From a bacterium UBP1_UBA4783 (GTDB taxonomy: Bacteria > Krumholzibacteriota > Krumholzibacteriia > Krumholzibacteriales > Krumholzibacteriaceae): a DNA stretch of 46,335 nucleotides. Below, piece after piece: positions 8,912 to 17,436 of the stretch. The stretch is taken from positions 1 through 46,335 of the forward strand of contig DHHB01000029.1 of NCBI GenBank assembly GCA_002403075.1, read 5' to 3'. Under the pieces are notes generated by a model that searched no databases, was not told the origin of the DNA, and worked only from the letters and a program-made list of their open reading frames with translations. The translations under genes were made by a program, and so were the position numbers. Positions within the stretch are counted from its first letter, which is position 1. Each line of letters opens with the position of its first letter.

Positions 8912-9373
8912 TCAAGCGAAAAGCCTCTCTATCTCGCGCGCGCCGAGATGGCCGCGGAGCAGCCTTCTCTCGGCGCGCTCCATCCGCCGCTCCTCCGCGG
9001 CGGTCGAATGCCGGTGCCCCGCGAGATGCAGCAGCCCGTGAGCGACGAGCCTCGCGGCGTACGCGCGGCGCGAGACCCCTCTGCCGCGCGCGCCGCGGAC
9101 GAGGGACGCCCAACAGAGGCAGATCTCGCCGAGCGGCGTCTCCGCCGCCGGCCCGGGGCCGTCCCCGCACGGGAAGGTGAGGATCTCCGCAGCGCCGGAG
9201 CGCCCTTTGTACCGGCGGTTGAGGCTCGCCATCCGCCGCTCGCCGACGAGGGCGACGGTCACCGTCCGCCCGCGCGGCCACAGCGGCGCACCGATCGCGC
9301 GGAGCGTTCCGGCGAGAGATTCGAGATCGGCCCTGCCGCCGACGCGCGGCGAGCCGGCCGTCGCGATCCTCAC
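8912..9373 (-). CDS. ybeY: endoribonuclease YbeY (rRNA maturation)
   Basis: Zinc-dependent endoribonuclease involved in 16S rRNA 3'-end maturation and ribosome quality control. The 153-aa product shows the conserved E-I-L-T-F-P segment and the metal motif HGLLHLAGHRH, the equivalent of HGxLHLxGyDH with Arg-His in place of Asp-His at its end; three histidines remain. GTG start at 9373; the GTGA overlaps the stop of pgpH by 4 nt. The phoH-pgpH-ybeY order is one of the best-conserved bacterial gene strings, which supports the function despite some divergence in the core. Confidence 0.93.
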   Translation of the reverse strand: MRIATAGSPRVGGRADLESLAGTLRAIGAPLWPRGRTVTVALVGERRMASLNRRYKGRSGAAEILTFPCGDGPGPAAETPLGEICLCWASLVRGARGRGVSRRAYAARLVAHGLLHLAGHRHSTAAEERRMERAERRLLRGHLGAREIERLFA

Positions 9374-11616
9374 GGCGTCCTCCCTCCTTCCACCGCCCCC
9401 TCCTCGCGCTGCATCGGATAGGCGATCCGCGGATGGAACACGCTCGTGAGAAGCTGTATGAACTTCTCGCGGATCATGGCGATGTCGTTCAAGGTGAGGC
9501 CGCTCTCGTCGAGCTCGCCGTCCGAGGTGCGCATCTCGATGATCTTCTGCACGATCGCGCGGATCTTCGGCGCCGTCGGATCGCGGAGCGACCGCACCGC
9601 CGCCTCGCAGGAATCGGCGAGCATGATGAGCGCCGTCTCCTTGGATCGCGGCCGCGGCCCGGGGTAGCGGAAATCGTCCGCGTTGACGCTGTCGTTCGAG
9701 TCGTACTCGAGCGCCTTCTGGTAGAAATACGCCATGACGGTGCGGCCGTGATGCTCGCTGATCGCGTCGACGATGATCCGCGGCAGCTTCTCGTTTCTCG
9801 CGAGCTCGACGCCCTCCTTCACGTGGGCGACGAGTATGATGGCGCTCATCCGCGGCGCGAGGTTCTCGTGCTTGTTCTCCCGGTCGCCGGTATTCTCGAA
9901 GAAGTACTCCGGCTTCGAGAGCTTGCCGATGTCGTGGTAATAGGCGCCGACGCGCGCCTCGAGCCCGTTCGCGCGGACCTCGCGGGCGACCGTCTCGACG
10001 AGGTTGCCGACCATGAGGGAATGGTGATAGGTGCCCGGGGCTTCCATGATGAGCCGGCGCAGCAGCGGCCGATTGAGATCGCTCAGCTCCATGAGGGTGA
10101 AATTCGTCGCGAGGTCGAACAGCGACTCGAAGACGGGCAGGAGGAACATCACCATGATCGTGCAGGCGAGCGCGTTCGCGACGCCGAACGCCGCGTCCCG
10201 GACGAAGGCGGCCGGCGCGAGGCCCTCGGTGACGCCGAACCCCGCGATGCCGAGGACGTACGCCGCCGAAACCGAGAAGAACACGGTGTAGAAGCTCCGC
10301 CGGTCGCGCAGATGGGCGATGCTGATGATCCCCGCCGCGCCGGCGAGCAGCGCCGTGAAGGCGTAGCCGGCGGGAAGGGCGGTATTGACCACGATGAGAA
10401 ACGACGCGAAGAGCGTGATGAGAACCGCTGCGTGCACGCCGAAAAAGGCGGTGGAAACGAGCGCCACGAACGCCGTCGGGATGAGCCGCGGATCGAGCGA
10501 GGCGACCCTCATGACGACCGCCGTCAGCACGAGGTAGATGACCATGACGATGAAAGCGAGCGTGAGACGGTCCCGCTGCGCGACGAGACGCGGCTCGAAG
10601 CGCCGCAGCGCGAGGGCGAGCAGGGCGAGCAGCGCGGCGATCCGGAGCCCCTTGCCGAAGCAGAGCCAGATCCGGCCCCCGATGGAGGTGGCGAGCTCGC
10701 GCGCCATCCGCTTCTGCTCCATCGCCTCCAGCATGGCGACCTGGCGTGCCGTGACGCGGTCGTGCCTCGCGACGACGCGCGTGCCGCGGGAGACCGTGTA
10801 GGACCGGTCGACCGCCTTCGTCGCCTCCTCCCGCCGCTTCTTCGTCTCCGCGACGTCGAAGACGAGGTTCGCCGTGAGGTTCGACCGCAGAACGGCGCGG
10901 AACAGGCGCACCGCCTTCTCGTTGCCGGGAAAGATCCTTCGCCCCTCGGCGGTGATGAGCGGCTCGAGCTCCGCCTGATCGACGAGACCGGCGGCGGAAA
11001 CGAGCTTCTCGTCCCCCTCGGAGATCACGGTGACGCGCTCGTAGGCGCGGCCGCGAAGGGGCGAGCCGTCGTTCACGATGCCGCGCTGGAGAAGGGACTT
11101 CTGGAGCCGCGCGCTTTCGGCGACGATCCGGGCGCGGATGGACGCGTCGACGAACAGCTCGACCGATTCCTTCCGCAGCTCGGGCGCGATCGCCTTGATC
11201 CGCGACACGCGGTCCCGGACTGACCGGTCCGAGGAAGCGATCTCCCCGATACGCGCGAGGAGGCTCTCGAGGTCCCCGGGGAGCTGTTTCGCCGCCCCTT
11301 CCTCGCGGACGAACACGGGCGGAATCTCGATGGCCGCCTTCGCGCGTCCGAGGTCCACCTCGTGATCCGGCAGCGGAACGGAGAAGGAGAAGGACGCGAC
11401 GATATCGACGTCGGCGACGTCCCCTTCGGCGAACCGCACGCTCGTCTTCTTCTGCCCGGGAGGAAAGAGGACGAGCGAGAGGACGAGCAGAGAAGCGAGA
11501 TAGATGAGCGGCAGGCGGTCGCGGCGCAGCACCGCGCGGATGTCGAGGCGCCGCGGCGGGCCTTCGCGGCCGGGCTGATCGCCCCGTTCCATCGCGCGCG
11601 CGATGCGGTTAGTCAT
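9370..11616 (-). CDS. 7TM-HD family membrane phosphodiesterase (PgpH-like)
   Basis: A 748-aa inner-membrane protein with a first helix around residues 35-53, an extracytoplasmic sensory domain (about 55-310), a seven-helix membrane block (about 315-500), and a cytoplasmic HDIG-type phosphohydrolase domain. The HD domain shows the metal-binding motif HHSLMVGNLVETVA and AYYHDIGKLSKPEYF. Characterised relatives (PgpH) hydrolyse cyclic di-AMP. Here the substrate is inferred from family only, and no c-di-AMP cyclase is encoded in this window. It overlaps phoH by 8 nt and ybeY by 4 nt, so it belongs to the classic phoH-pgpH-ybeY operon. Confidence 0.93.
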   Translation of the reverse strand: MTNRIARAMERGDQPGREGPPRRLDIRAVLRRDRLPLIYLASLLVLSLVLFPPGQKKTSVRFAEGDVADVDIVASFSFSVPLPDHEVDLGRAKAAIEIPPVFVREEGAAKQLPGDLESLLARIGEIASSDRSVRDRVSRIKAIAPELRKESVELFVDASIRARIVAESARLQKSLLQRGIVNDGSPLRGRAYERVTVISEGDEKLVSAAGLVDQAELEPLITAEGRRIFPGNEKAVRLFRAVLRSNLTANLVFDVAETKKRREEATKAVDRSYTVSRGTRVVARHDRVTARQVAMLEAMEQKRMARELATSIGGRIWLCFGKGLRIAALLALLALALRRFEPRLVAQRDRLTLAFIVMVIYLVLTAVVMRVASLDPRLIPTAFVALVSTAFFGVHAAVLITLFASFLIVVNTALPAGYAFTALLAGAAGIISIAHLRDRRSFYTVFFSVSAAYVLGIAGFGVTEGLAPAAFVRDAAFGVANALACTIMVMFLLPVFESLFDLATNFTLMELSDLNRPLLRRLIMEAPGTYHHSLMVGNLVETVAREVRANGLEARVGAYYHDIGKLSKPEYFFENTGDRENKHENLAPRMSAIILVAHVKEGVELARNEKLPRIIVDAISEHHGRTVMAYFYQKALEYDSNDSVNADDFRYPGPRPRSKETALIMLADSCEAAVRSLRDPTAPKIRAIVQKIIEMRTSDGELDESGLTLNDIAMIREKFIQLLTSVFHPRIAYPMQREEGAVEGGRTP

Positions 11617-12655
11617 GGCTTCCGTCAGGCGGCCCTTCGCCGCCGCGTTCCCCGGACGGCGCCGGCGCGCGCGGCTCGTCTGTCGGCCGCTCGAAGCGTC
11701 CGGCGCGCTCGCTCCACGCGTGTATGATGCGCTTCACGAGCCGGTGCCGGACGACGTCCTCCTCGCCGAACGCGACGAAGGCGATCCCCTCTATGCCCGC
11801 GAGGATGTCGCGGGCGGCGACGAGACCCGATCGCGCGGGATCTCCGAGATCGATCTGCGTGACGTCCCCCGTGACGATCGCCTTCGACCCTTCTCCGAGC
11901 CTCGTGAGGAACATCTTCATCTGGCCGACGCTGCAGTTCTGCGCCTCGTCGAGGATCGCGAACGCCCGCTCGAGCGTGCGCCCGCGCATATAGGCGAGCG
12001 GCGCGATCTCGATGACGCCCGAGCCGATGAGCCTCGCGACGCGCTCCTGCCCCAGCATGTCGCGCAGCGCGTCGAAGATCGGCCGCAGGTACGGCTCGAT
12101 CTTCTCCTGCAGGTCTCCGGGAAGGTAGCCGAGATTCTCCCCCGCCTCGACGACCGGGCGGGATATGAATATCCGCTCGATGACGCCGCTCTTGAGGCTC
12201 GCGAGCGCGGACGCGATCGCGAGGTAGGTCTTGCCCGTCCCCGCCGGCCCGATCGCGAAGACGATGTCGTGCGACCGGATGGCGTCCACGTACTCCTGCT
12301 GCCGCGCGCTGCGCGGAACCACGCCCCGCCGCCTCGCCGGAGAGTAGAACACCCCCGGCGTTTCGGGGGGCGGAGCCGGGCCGTCGCCCTTCGCGTCGCC
12401 GCCGATGGCGGCGACGACGTCGGCCTCCGTCACGGAGCGCCCGCCGCCCGCGATTTCGATGAGCCGTTCGAGGACGCGCGTGAGGCGCTCGACGCGCCTC
12501 GGAGAGCCGGTGATGGCGATCTCGTCGCCGCGCACGGTGATCCGCTCGTCGAAATGCTCCTCGATGAGGCGCAGGTTCCGGTCGCCGATCCCGAGCAGGC
12601 GCACCGGATCGACCCCGGCTATCGAAACGAGCCGCCGTTTGAAATCGCGTTTCAT
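11609..12655 (-). CDS. PhoH-like ATPase (ybeZ type)
   Basis: 348 aa. It has an N-terminal KH-like region (residues 1-70), a variable linker rich in Gly/Pro (about 85-105), then the PhoH nucleotide-binding domain. Walker A is GPAGTGKT (near residue 140), followed by the conserved ISRPVVEAGENLGYLPGD and a Walker B-type ILDEAQNCS. Family members work with YbeY in rRNA/RNA metabolism, and the gene sits two genes upstream of ybeY in the same operon. The C-terminal 30 residues are low-complexity and charged. Confidence 0.93.
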   Translation of the reverse strand: MKRDFKRRLVSIAGVDPVRLLGIGDRNLRLIEEHFDERITVRGDEIAITGSPRRVERLTRVLERLIEIAGGGRSVTEADVVAAIGGDAKGDGPAPPPETPGVFYSPARRRGVVPRSARQQEYVDAIRSHDIVFAIGPAGTGKTYLAIASALASLKSGVIERIFISRPVVEAGENLGYLPGDLQEKIEPYLRPIFDALRDMLGQERVARLIGSGVIEIAPLAYMRGRTLERAFAILDEAQNCSVGQMKMFLTRLGEGSKAIVTGDVTQIDLGDPARSGLVAARDILAGIEGIAFVAFGEEDVVRHRLVKRIIHAWSERAGRFERPTDEPRAPAPSGERGGEGPPDGSHD

Positions 12656-12673
12656 GGCACCCCCGAAACGCGA

Positions 12674-12708
12674 GAACTCCTGGCTCCCCCCTCGGAAGCC
12701 AAGAGTTC
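12674..12708 (-). repeat. inverted repeat between the LysM gene and phoH
   Basis: Two complementary arms (GAACTC..GGCT and AGCC..GAGTTC) face each other across an 11-nt loop in the 81-nt gap upstream of phoH. No U-run follows on the minus strand, so it is not a typical intrinsic terminator. It may be an attenuator, an RNA processing site or an mRNA-end stabiliser separating the lipoprotein pair from the phoH operon. Confidence 0.5.
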
Positions 12709-12736
12709 CCGTTCCGTGCCCCTCACGATGTCATCG

Positions 12737-13438
12737 TCACCGCAGCGTATCGGGCCGCGGAATCACGAGCTCCTGGTTCGGAAAGATGAGATCGGGATCC
12801 CGTATCCGGTCCCGGTTCGCCTCGAATATGAGAGGCCATTTGCGGTAATCGCCGTAAATCTCCCAGTAGCCCGCGATCCGGCCGAGCCATTCGTCGCTCG
12901 CGACCGTATACGAATAGGGATACTCGCGCGGGATCTTGAGCTCCCAACCGGCGAGCACCCAGTCGGGATCCTCGATGAGCTCCTTGTTGCTCCGGTAGAT
13001 GCGGGGCCATTTGAGTGGATCCTTGTAGATCTCCTCTTTCGACGCGAGCGTCCAGAGACATTCGCCGTACTGGAGCTTCCACGTCGTCGGCAGCTTCTCG
13101 AGCTCCTGCAGCTGCCTCGAAAGCTCGTCGATCTCCGTCGTATAGGCGGTATATTCGCGCTCGGCGTCGCGCAGCTCGCGCGTCAGCCGCTTGATCTTTT
13201 CCTTGTTGCCCTCGAGCTCGGTCTCCGCCTTCTTCGCGCGGGCCGCGAGTTCGTCCAGCTCGCCCGCGAGCGCCTTGCAGTAGGCCTCCTTGTCCCGCTT
13301 CGAGAGCTTCTTGTATTCGGTATCCTCGTAATACTCGCCCTTCGCGATATCGACCGGTCGCGGCTTGTAGCCGCTGCAGCCCGTGATCGCGAGGAGCGCG
13401 GGAAGGACCCCGAACAGCACGACGCTTCTCATACGCAT
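12737..13438 (-). CDS. lipoprotein with coiled coil and two LysM-like domains
   Basis: 233 aa. The signal peptide ends in a lipobox (LLAITGC, Cys at about residue 21), so the protein should be lipid-anchored. Residues about 45-115 are a charged coiled coil (repeated EL, KK and RE heptads). The C-terminal half has two LysM-like repeats: YGECLWTLASKEEIYKDPLKWPRIYRSN and a second with WLGRIAGYWEIYGDYRKWPLIFEAN. These resemble the LysM form in YgaU/XkdP-like proteins. LysM implies peptidoglycan binding, so a cell-wall-associated structural or regulatory role is likely. AAGGAG precedes the ATG. It follows the small lipoprotein by 21 nt, so the two are co-transcribed. Confidence 0.85.
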   Translation of the reverse strand: MRMRSVVLFGVLPALLAITGCSGYKPRPVDIAKGEYYEDTEYKKLSKRDKEAYCKALAGELDELAARAKKAETELEGNKEKIKRLTRELRDAEREYTAYTTEIDELSRQLQELEKLPTTWKLQYGECLWTLASKEEIYKDPLKWPRIYRSNKELIEDPDWVLAGWELKIPREYPYSYTVASDEWLGRIAGYWEIYGDYRKWPLIFEANRDRIRDPDLIFPNQELVIPRPDTLR

Positions 13439-13459
13439 ATCCGCGACACTCCTTGCAGG

Positions 13460-13750
13460 CTACTCCCTGCCGCTCCCTTTCATGCGATCGCTTACTTTCT
13501 TGCGCAACTCGGACGGCTTGTCCTTGACTTCGCCGATGTCCTTCTTCTTGTCATCGAGCTTCTTCTCGAGCTCGGCCGCGCTCTTGGCGGTCTCCGCCGC
13601 TTCCTGCTCGTACGTTTCCGCGTCGAGCCGCGTCTCATCCAGCGTGACGAGGCTGGTTTGGCACAGCGGAGCCTGACCGCATCCTCCGGAGAGGAGGGCG
13701 GCGGCGAGGAGAAGGAACATGATACATGCTCCCATCCCGCGTGATTTCAT
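13460..13750 (-). CDS. small coiled-coil lipoprotein
   Basis: 96 aa. A hydrophobic signal segment ends with a lipobox (LLSGGC, Cys near residue 24), followed by a Lys/Glu/Asp-rich coiled coil (about residues 45-90), reminiscent in layout of Lpp-like small lipoproteins, though no homology is claimed. I chose the ATG at 13750 because the AAGGAGG motif is 10 nt upstream of it; an in-frame ATG three codons earlier lies directly against that motif. Its own promoter is visible upstream. Paired with the LysM lipoprotein, a role in tethering the outer membrane to peptidoglycan is plausible but unproven. Confidence 0.75.
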   Translation of the reverse strand: MKSRGMGACIMFLLLAAALLSGGCGQAPLCQTSLVTLDETRLDAETYEQEAAETAKSAAELEKKLDDKKKDIGEVKDKPSELRKKVSDRMKGSGRE

Positions 13751-13796
13751 AACTCGCATTCCTCCTTGCGCTTATACTTGACGATATGCAGTAATT

Positions 13797-13825
13797 ACGT
13801 TAATAACGCTCCGGCCCAAAGTCAA
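13797..13825 (-). promoter_or_regulatory. sigma70-type promoter of the lipoprotein pair
   Basis: Minus-strand TTGACT (13820-13825), 17-nt spacer, TAACGT (13797-13802). The -10 is weaker than others in the window, but the position between the aspS terminator and the small lipoprotein gene fits. Confidence 0.5.
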
Positions 13826-13827
13826 GG

Positions 13828-13848
13828 AAAAAGCCCGGCCGCGGCTTC
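13828..13848 (-). terminator. probable terminator after aspS
   Basis: Just downstream of the aspS stop the minus strand has a GC-rich stem (AAGCC / GGCTT arms) followed directly by a run of five T. The stem is short but the position is right. Confidence 0.55.
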
Positions 13849-13858
13849 CCGCCGCCGG

Positions 13859-15664
13859 TCAGCCGGACGTATCGGCGCGCTCCGGCTTCTTCACGATCCG
13901 GATTCCCAGCTCGTCGAGCAGCTCCGGCTCGACCTCGGACGGCGCCCCCTCCATGAGGGACGTGGCGCTCGCCGTCTTCGGGAACGCGATGTAATCCCGT
14001 ATCGAGGAGCCGCCCCCCATGAGCATGGCGATGCGATCCACGCCGAGCGCTATCCCGCCGTGCGGAGGAGCTCCGTATTGAAACGCCTCGAGCAGAAAAC
14101 CGAACCGCGCCCGCGCCTCTTCGCGCGATATGCCGATGATCTCGAAGAGCCGCTCCTGAAGCTCGCGGCGATGGACGCGGACGCTTCCGGATCCGAGCTC
14201 GGTTCCGTTGCAGACGAGGTCGTAGAGATGTCCGCGCACGGCGCCCGGATCGTCGTCGAGCCGGGGGATATCGGACTCGAGCGGCATGGAGAATATGTGG
14301 TGCGCGGGTTCCCATCCGCCGTTCTCCGCCCGCGCGAAGAGAGGGAAACGGTTGACCCAGAGGAAACGCCGGCCGTCCGAGGGCCCGACGAGATGCGCCC
14401 GGCCGATGTGCAGCCTGAGCTCCCCGAGCGACTTCGCGACGACGGCCTCCTCTCCGCACACGAGGAGGATGAGCGAGGGCCCCGGCGCGCAGAGGATCTC
14501 CCGCAGCCGCCGGATCGCGCCCTCGTCGAGAAACTTCGAGATGGGCGAGCTCACGGCCGACTCCTCGCATTTCACCCAGACGAGGCCGCCCGCCCCGGCG
14601 CCCTTCACGACCGCCTCGAGCTCCGCGATGCGGCTCCGCGAGAACGACGCGCCCCCCTCGAACGCGATCCCCCTGACGACGCCCCCTCGCTCGAGGGCCG
14701 ACCGGAAAACGCCGAAGGAGGTTCCGCGGAACGCCTCGCCGCAGTCCCGGATCTCGAGGCCGAAGCGCAGATCCGGTTTGTCGCTTCCGTACAGGTTCAT
14801 CGCGTCGGCGTAATCGATCCGCGGAAAGGGAAGAGACAGCTCGACGCCGGCGGCCGCCTCCCAGACGTCCGCCATGAGACGCTCGACGAGACCGAACACG
14901 TCCTCCTCCGTTATGAAGCTCATCTCGATGTCGATCTGCGTGTGCTCGGGCTGGCGATCGGCCCGCAGATCCTCGTCGCGAAGGCAGCGCGCAAGCTGGA
15001 AGTAGCGGTCGAATCCGGCGACCATGAGGATCTGCTTGTAGAGCTGCGGACTCTGGGGCAGCGCGTAGAACTTTCCCTGCTGGAGCCGGCTCGGCACGAG
15101 GTAATCGCGCGCGCCCTCGGGGGTGCGCCTCACGAGCAGCGGCGTCTCGATCTCGAGAAAGCCTTCGCGCGAGAGAAACCGCCGCGCGGCGAGCGCGAGC
15201 TCGTGGCGCATGGCGAGGTTGCGCTGCAGCGGCTCTCGCCGCAGGTCGAGGTACCGGTACCGCAGGCGCAGATCCTCGTTCGCCTGAACCTCGGACGTGA
15301 CCGTGAACGGAGGGACCTCGCTTCGGTTGAGCACGGCGGCGCTCCCCGCGACGACCTCGATGCCGCCCGTTTTCATCCCCTCGTTCACCATCTCGGCGGG
15401 GCGCCGTCTCACGATCCCGTCGCAGGCGATGACGTCCTCCGCCCGCAGCGAGTGGAAGAGCTCGTGGAGATCCGCTTCCGCGGCCTCGACGACGAGCTGC
15501 ACGACGCCGGTGCGATCCCAGAGATCGAGAAAGGTGAGCCCGCCGAGCTCCCGCACGCGCTTGACCCATCCCGCGAGCACGACGCGCGATCCGTCGTCGC
15601 GCTCGCTCACTTCTCCGCAGCGATGGGTGCGTCTCCATCTGTCGCCGAACTCTTCGATCCTCAT
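13859..15664 (-). CDS. aspS: aspartyl-tRNA synthetase
   Basis: Class II synthetase charging tRNA-Asp (601 aa, bacterial-type length). It has an N-terminal OB-fold anticodon-binding domain (about 15-110, with GWVKRVRELGGLTFLDLWD), then the catalytic core. Motif 2 appears as FQLARCLRDEDLRADRQPEH..QIDIE, the bacterial GAD insertion spans about residues 290-420, and motif 3 is near the C-terminus (APPHGGIALGVDRI). Whether it is discriminating or also charges tRNA-Asn cannot be decided here, since no asnS or gatCAB is in view. It follows hisS with one base between stop and start, as in many bacteria. Confidence 0.97.
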   Translation of the reverse strand: MRIEEFGDRWRRTHRCGEVSERDDGSRVVLAGWVKRVRELGGLTFLDLWDRTGVVQLVVEAAEADLHELFHSLRAEDVIACDGIVRRRPAEMVNEGMKTGGIEVVAGSAAVLNRSEVPPFTVTSEVQANEDLRLRYRYLDLRREPLQRNLAMRHELALAARRFLSREGFLEIETPLLVRRTPEGARDYLVPSRLQQGKFYALPQSPQLYKQILMVAGFDRYFQLARCLRDEDLRADRQPEHTQIDIEMSFITEEDVFGLVERLMADVWEAAAGVELSLPFPRIDYADAMNLYGSDKPDLRFGLEIRDCGEAFRGTSFGVFRSALERGGVVRGIAFEGGASFSRSRIAELEAVVKGAGAGGLVWVKCEESAVSSPISKFLDEGAIRRLREILCAPGPSLILLVCGEEAVVAKSLGELRLHIGRAHLVGPSDGRRFLWVNRFPLFARAENGGWEPAHHIFSMPLESDIPRLDDDPGAVRGHLYDLVCNGTELGSGSVRVHRRELQERLFEIIGISREEARARFGFLLEAFQYGAPPHGGIALGVDRIAMLMGGGSSIRDYIAFPKTASATSLMEGAPSEVEPELLDELGIRIVKKPERADTSG

Positions 15665-15665
15665 G

Positions 15666-16931
15666 TCACGCTCCCCGGCGGGGCGCCGCCGCGATGCGCC
15701 CGGCGCATTCGGCCATCGTCACGACCGTTTGATCGCCCGTTTCGAGATCCTTCAGAGCCGCCGTTCCGGGCGCGAGCTCGGCGAGGCCCGCGATCACCGC
15801 GAAACGCGCGCCGTGCGCGGAAGCGGCTCCGAGCTGCTTCTTGAAGGAACGGCCCGAGAGGTCGACGACGACGGACGAGCCCGCCTCCCGCAGCCGGCGG
15901 GCGAGAGCGAGGACGGCGCCCGCGCTCGCCTCGTCCGCGACGACGCAATAGACGTCCGTCCCGGCCGGGGTCCGGGCCCCGGACGCGGGCCGGGGCATGG
16001 TCTCGAGAAGCCGCTCCATCCCGGCCGAGAAGCCGACGGCCGGCACGCGCGGCCCTCCGCAGTCCTCGGCGAGGCCGTCGTAGCGCCCGCCGCCGCAGAG
16101 CGCGTTCTGCGCTCCGAGTTCCGGATGCACGATCTCGAACGCCGTCTTCGTGTAGTAATCGAGCCCCCGCACGAGGAGCGGATCGAGCGTGAAGCGGATC
16201 TCCATCTCCTCGAGCATCCGCTGCAGCACGTCGAAGTGAGACCGGCACGCGCCGCACAGGTACGCCGTGATGAGCGGCAGCTTTTCCTTGACCGGTCCGC
16301 ACTCCTTGCAGTCGAAGACGCGCAGCGGATTGGCCGCGGCGCGTCCGGCGCACGCCCCGCAGAGCTCCGACGAGCGGGAAGCGAGCGCCTCTGAAAGAAC
16401 GGCCTTGTACGCGGGGCGGCAGTCGGGACATCCGACGCTGTTGAGCCGCACCTCGAGCGGCGGAAAACCCAGCTCCCGGTAGAGTCCGAGGGCGAGGTCG
16501 ACGATCTCCGCGTCGATCGCGGGTCCCGGAGAACCGATCGCCTCGGCCCCGATCTGGTGGAACTGCCGGTATCTGCCCGCTTGGGGCCTGTCGTACCGGA
16601 ACATGGGACCGGCGTAGTAGAAGCGGGAGATGCCGCCCGCGCGATGCAGTCCGTTCTCGATATAGGCGCGCATGACGGGAGCGGTGTTTTCCGGACGGAG
16701 GGTGAGACTTCGCCCCTTCTTGTCCGTGAAGGTGTACATCTCCTTGGTGACGATGTCGGTCGCCTCGCCGACGGTGCGGGCGAAGAGCTCGGTCGATTCG
16801 AACACGGGCGTGCGGATCTCGCCGTATCCGCAGCGCCGCAGGTACGCGGAGAGCGCGAGCTCCGCCTCGCGCCAGCGCTCCATGCGCTCGCCGAAGATGT
16901 CGCTCGTTCCGCGCGGTCTTGTGAATTTCAT
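15666..16931 (-). CDS. hisS: histidyl-tRNA synthetase
   Basis: Class II synthetase charging tRNA-His (421 aa). The N-terminus PRGTSDIFGERMERW is the usual one. Motif 2 appears as FYYAGPMFRYDRPQAGRYRQFHQ, and the histidine-specific signature is LVRGLDYYTKTAFEIV. A Cys-rich insertion (CGAC..CKEC..CGAC) around residues 200-235 may bind metal, as in some bacterial HisRS. The C-terminal anticodon-binding domain is present. The ATG at 16931 overlaps the vanZ-like stop by 4 nt (ATGA). The frame is open upstream, but that part is vanZ in another frame. Confidence 0.97.
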   Translation of the reverse strand: MKFTRPRGTSDIFGERMERWREAELALSAYLRRCGYGEIRTPVFESTELFARTVGEATDIVTKEMYTFTDKKGRSLTLRPENTAPVMRAYIENGLHRAGGISRFYYAGPMFRYDRPQAGRYRQFHQIGAEAIGSPGPAIDAEIVDLALGLYRELGFPPLEVRLNSVGCPDCRPAYKAVLSEALASRSSELCGACAGRAAANPLRVFDCKECGPVKEKLPLITAYLCGACRSHFDVLQRMLEEMEIRFTLDPLLVRGLDYYTKTAFEIVHPELGAQNALCGGGRYDGLAEDCGGPRVPAVGFSAGMERLLETMPRPASGARTPAGTDVYCVVADEASAGAVLALARRLREAGSSVVVDLSGRSFKKQLGAASAHGARFAVIAGLAELAPGTAALKDLETGDQTVVTMAECAGRIAAAPRRGA

Positions 16932-17311
16932 ATGCGCTCCGCGTCCCGGCGGGCCGGCCGCTCGAGCCGCATCCCGACGAGGATGCCGGCGAGGAGCCCC
17001 GCCGCGTCGGCCGCGAAATCGTACACGCTCATGTGCCGCCCCGGAATGAGGCTCTGGTACAGCTCGTCGAGCCCCGCGATGAGAAGTCCCGTCGCGAGCA
17101 CGAGGAGCACGACGGGCGCTTCGCGCTGCTCGGTCCCGCCGAGGAGCCCGTGCCGGAAAAGGACCGCGAGGACGAGGTACTCGCCGAAGTGAGCGATCTT
17201 GTCGAACCCGGGCGGCAACCCGATGTCGTCGCTCGAGAGCTTCGGGATCGACGACACCCCGAAGATGAGAGCCACCCACATGACGAGCGGTATCCAGCGC
17301 CGTATCTTCAT
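16928..17311 (-). CDS. VanZ-like membrane protein
   Basis: 127-aa protein with about four hydrophobic helices and the VanZ-family features: an N-terminal W-x-P-L-V-x-W, the FDKIAHFGEYLVLAVLF segment, and a late DELYQSLIPGRHMSVYDFAADAAG motif. Function in ordinary bacteria is not established; the name comes from teicoplanin-resistance clusters, and nothing here suggests glycopeptide resistance. An in-frame ATG at 17389 would extend it, but it lies inside the spacer of the operon promoter, so the ATG at 17311 is preferred; its ribosome-binding site is poor. First gene of vanZ-hisS-aspS. Confidence 0.85.
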   Translation of the reverse strand: MKIRRWIPLVMWVALIFGVSSIPKLSSDDIGLPPGFDKIAHFGEYLVLAVLFRHGLLGGTEQREAPVVLLVLATGLLIAGLDELYQSLIPGRHMSVYDFAADAAGLLAGILVGMRLERPARRDAERI

Positions 17312-17369
17312 CCAGCGAACCGTACGAGCCTCCTCCGCCGCCGCGACCCGCCGCGGCACGCGACCCACA

Positions 17370-17398
17370 AATATATCCGCCGGATTCATCGCGGTCAA
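17370..17398 (-). promoter_or_regulatory. sigma70-type promoter of vanZ-hisS-aspS
   Basis: Minus-strand TTGACC (17393-17398), 17-nt spacer, TATATT (17370-17375). It places the transcript start near 17363 and shows that the upstream in-frame ATG at 17389 cannot be translated from this transcript. Confidence 0.75.
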
Positions 17399-17436
17399 CC
17401 GCTTCCACGGCGCGCGCGCCGGATCGGCGCGCCGGA

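Noticed and set aside
9433..13744. Long plus-strand ORFs over pgpH, phoH and the LysM gene
   Set aside because: Antisense shadows; the minus strand carries recognised families with overlapping start/stop codons.
17312..17389. Longer vanZ-like start at ATG 17389
   Set aside because: That codon lies within the 17-nt spacer of the operon promoter, so it is upstream of the transcript start.
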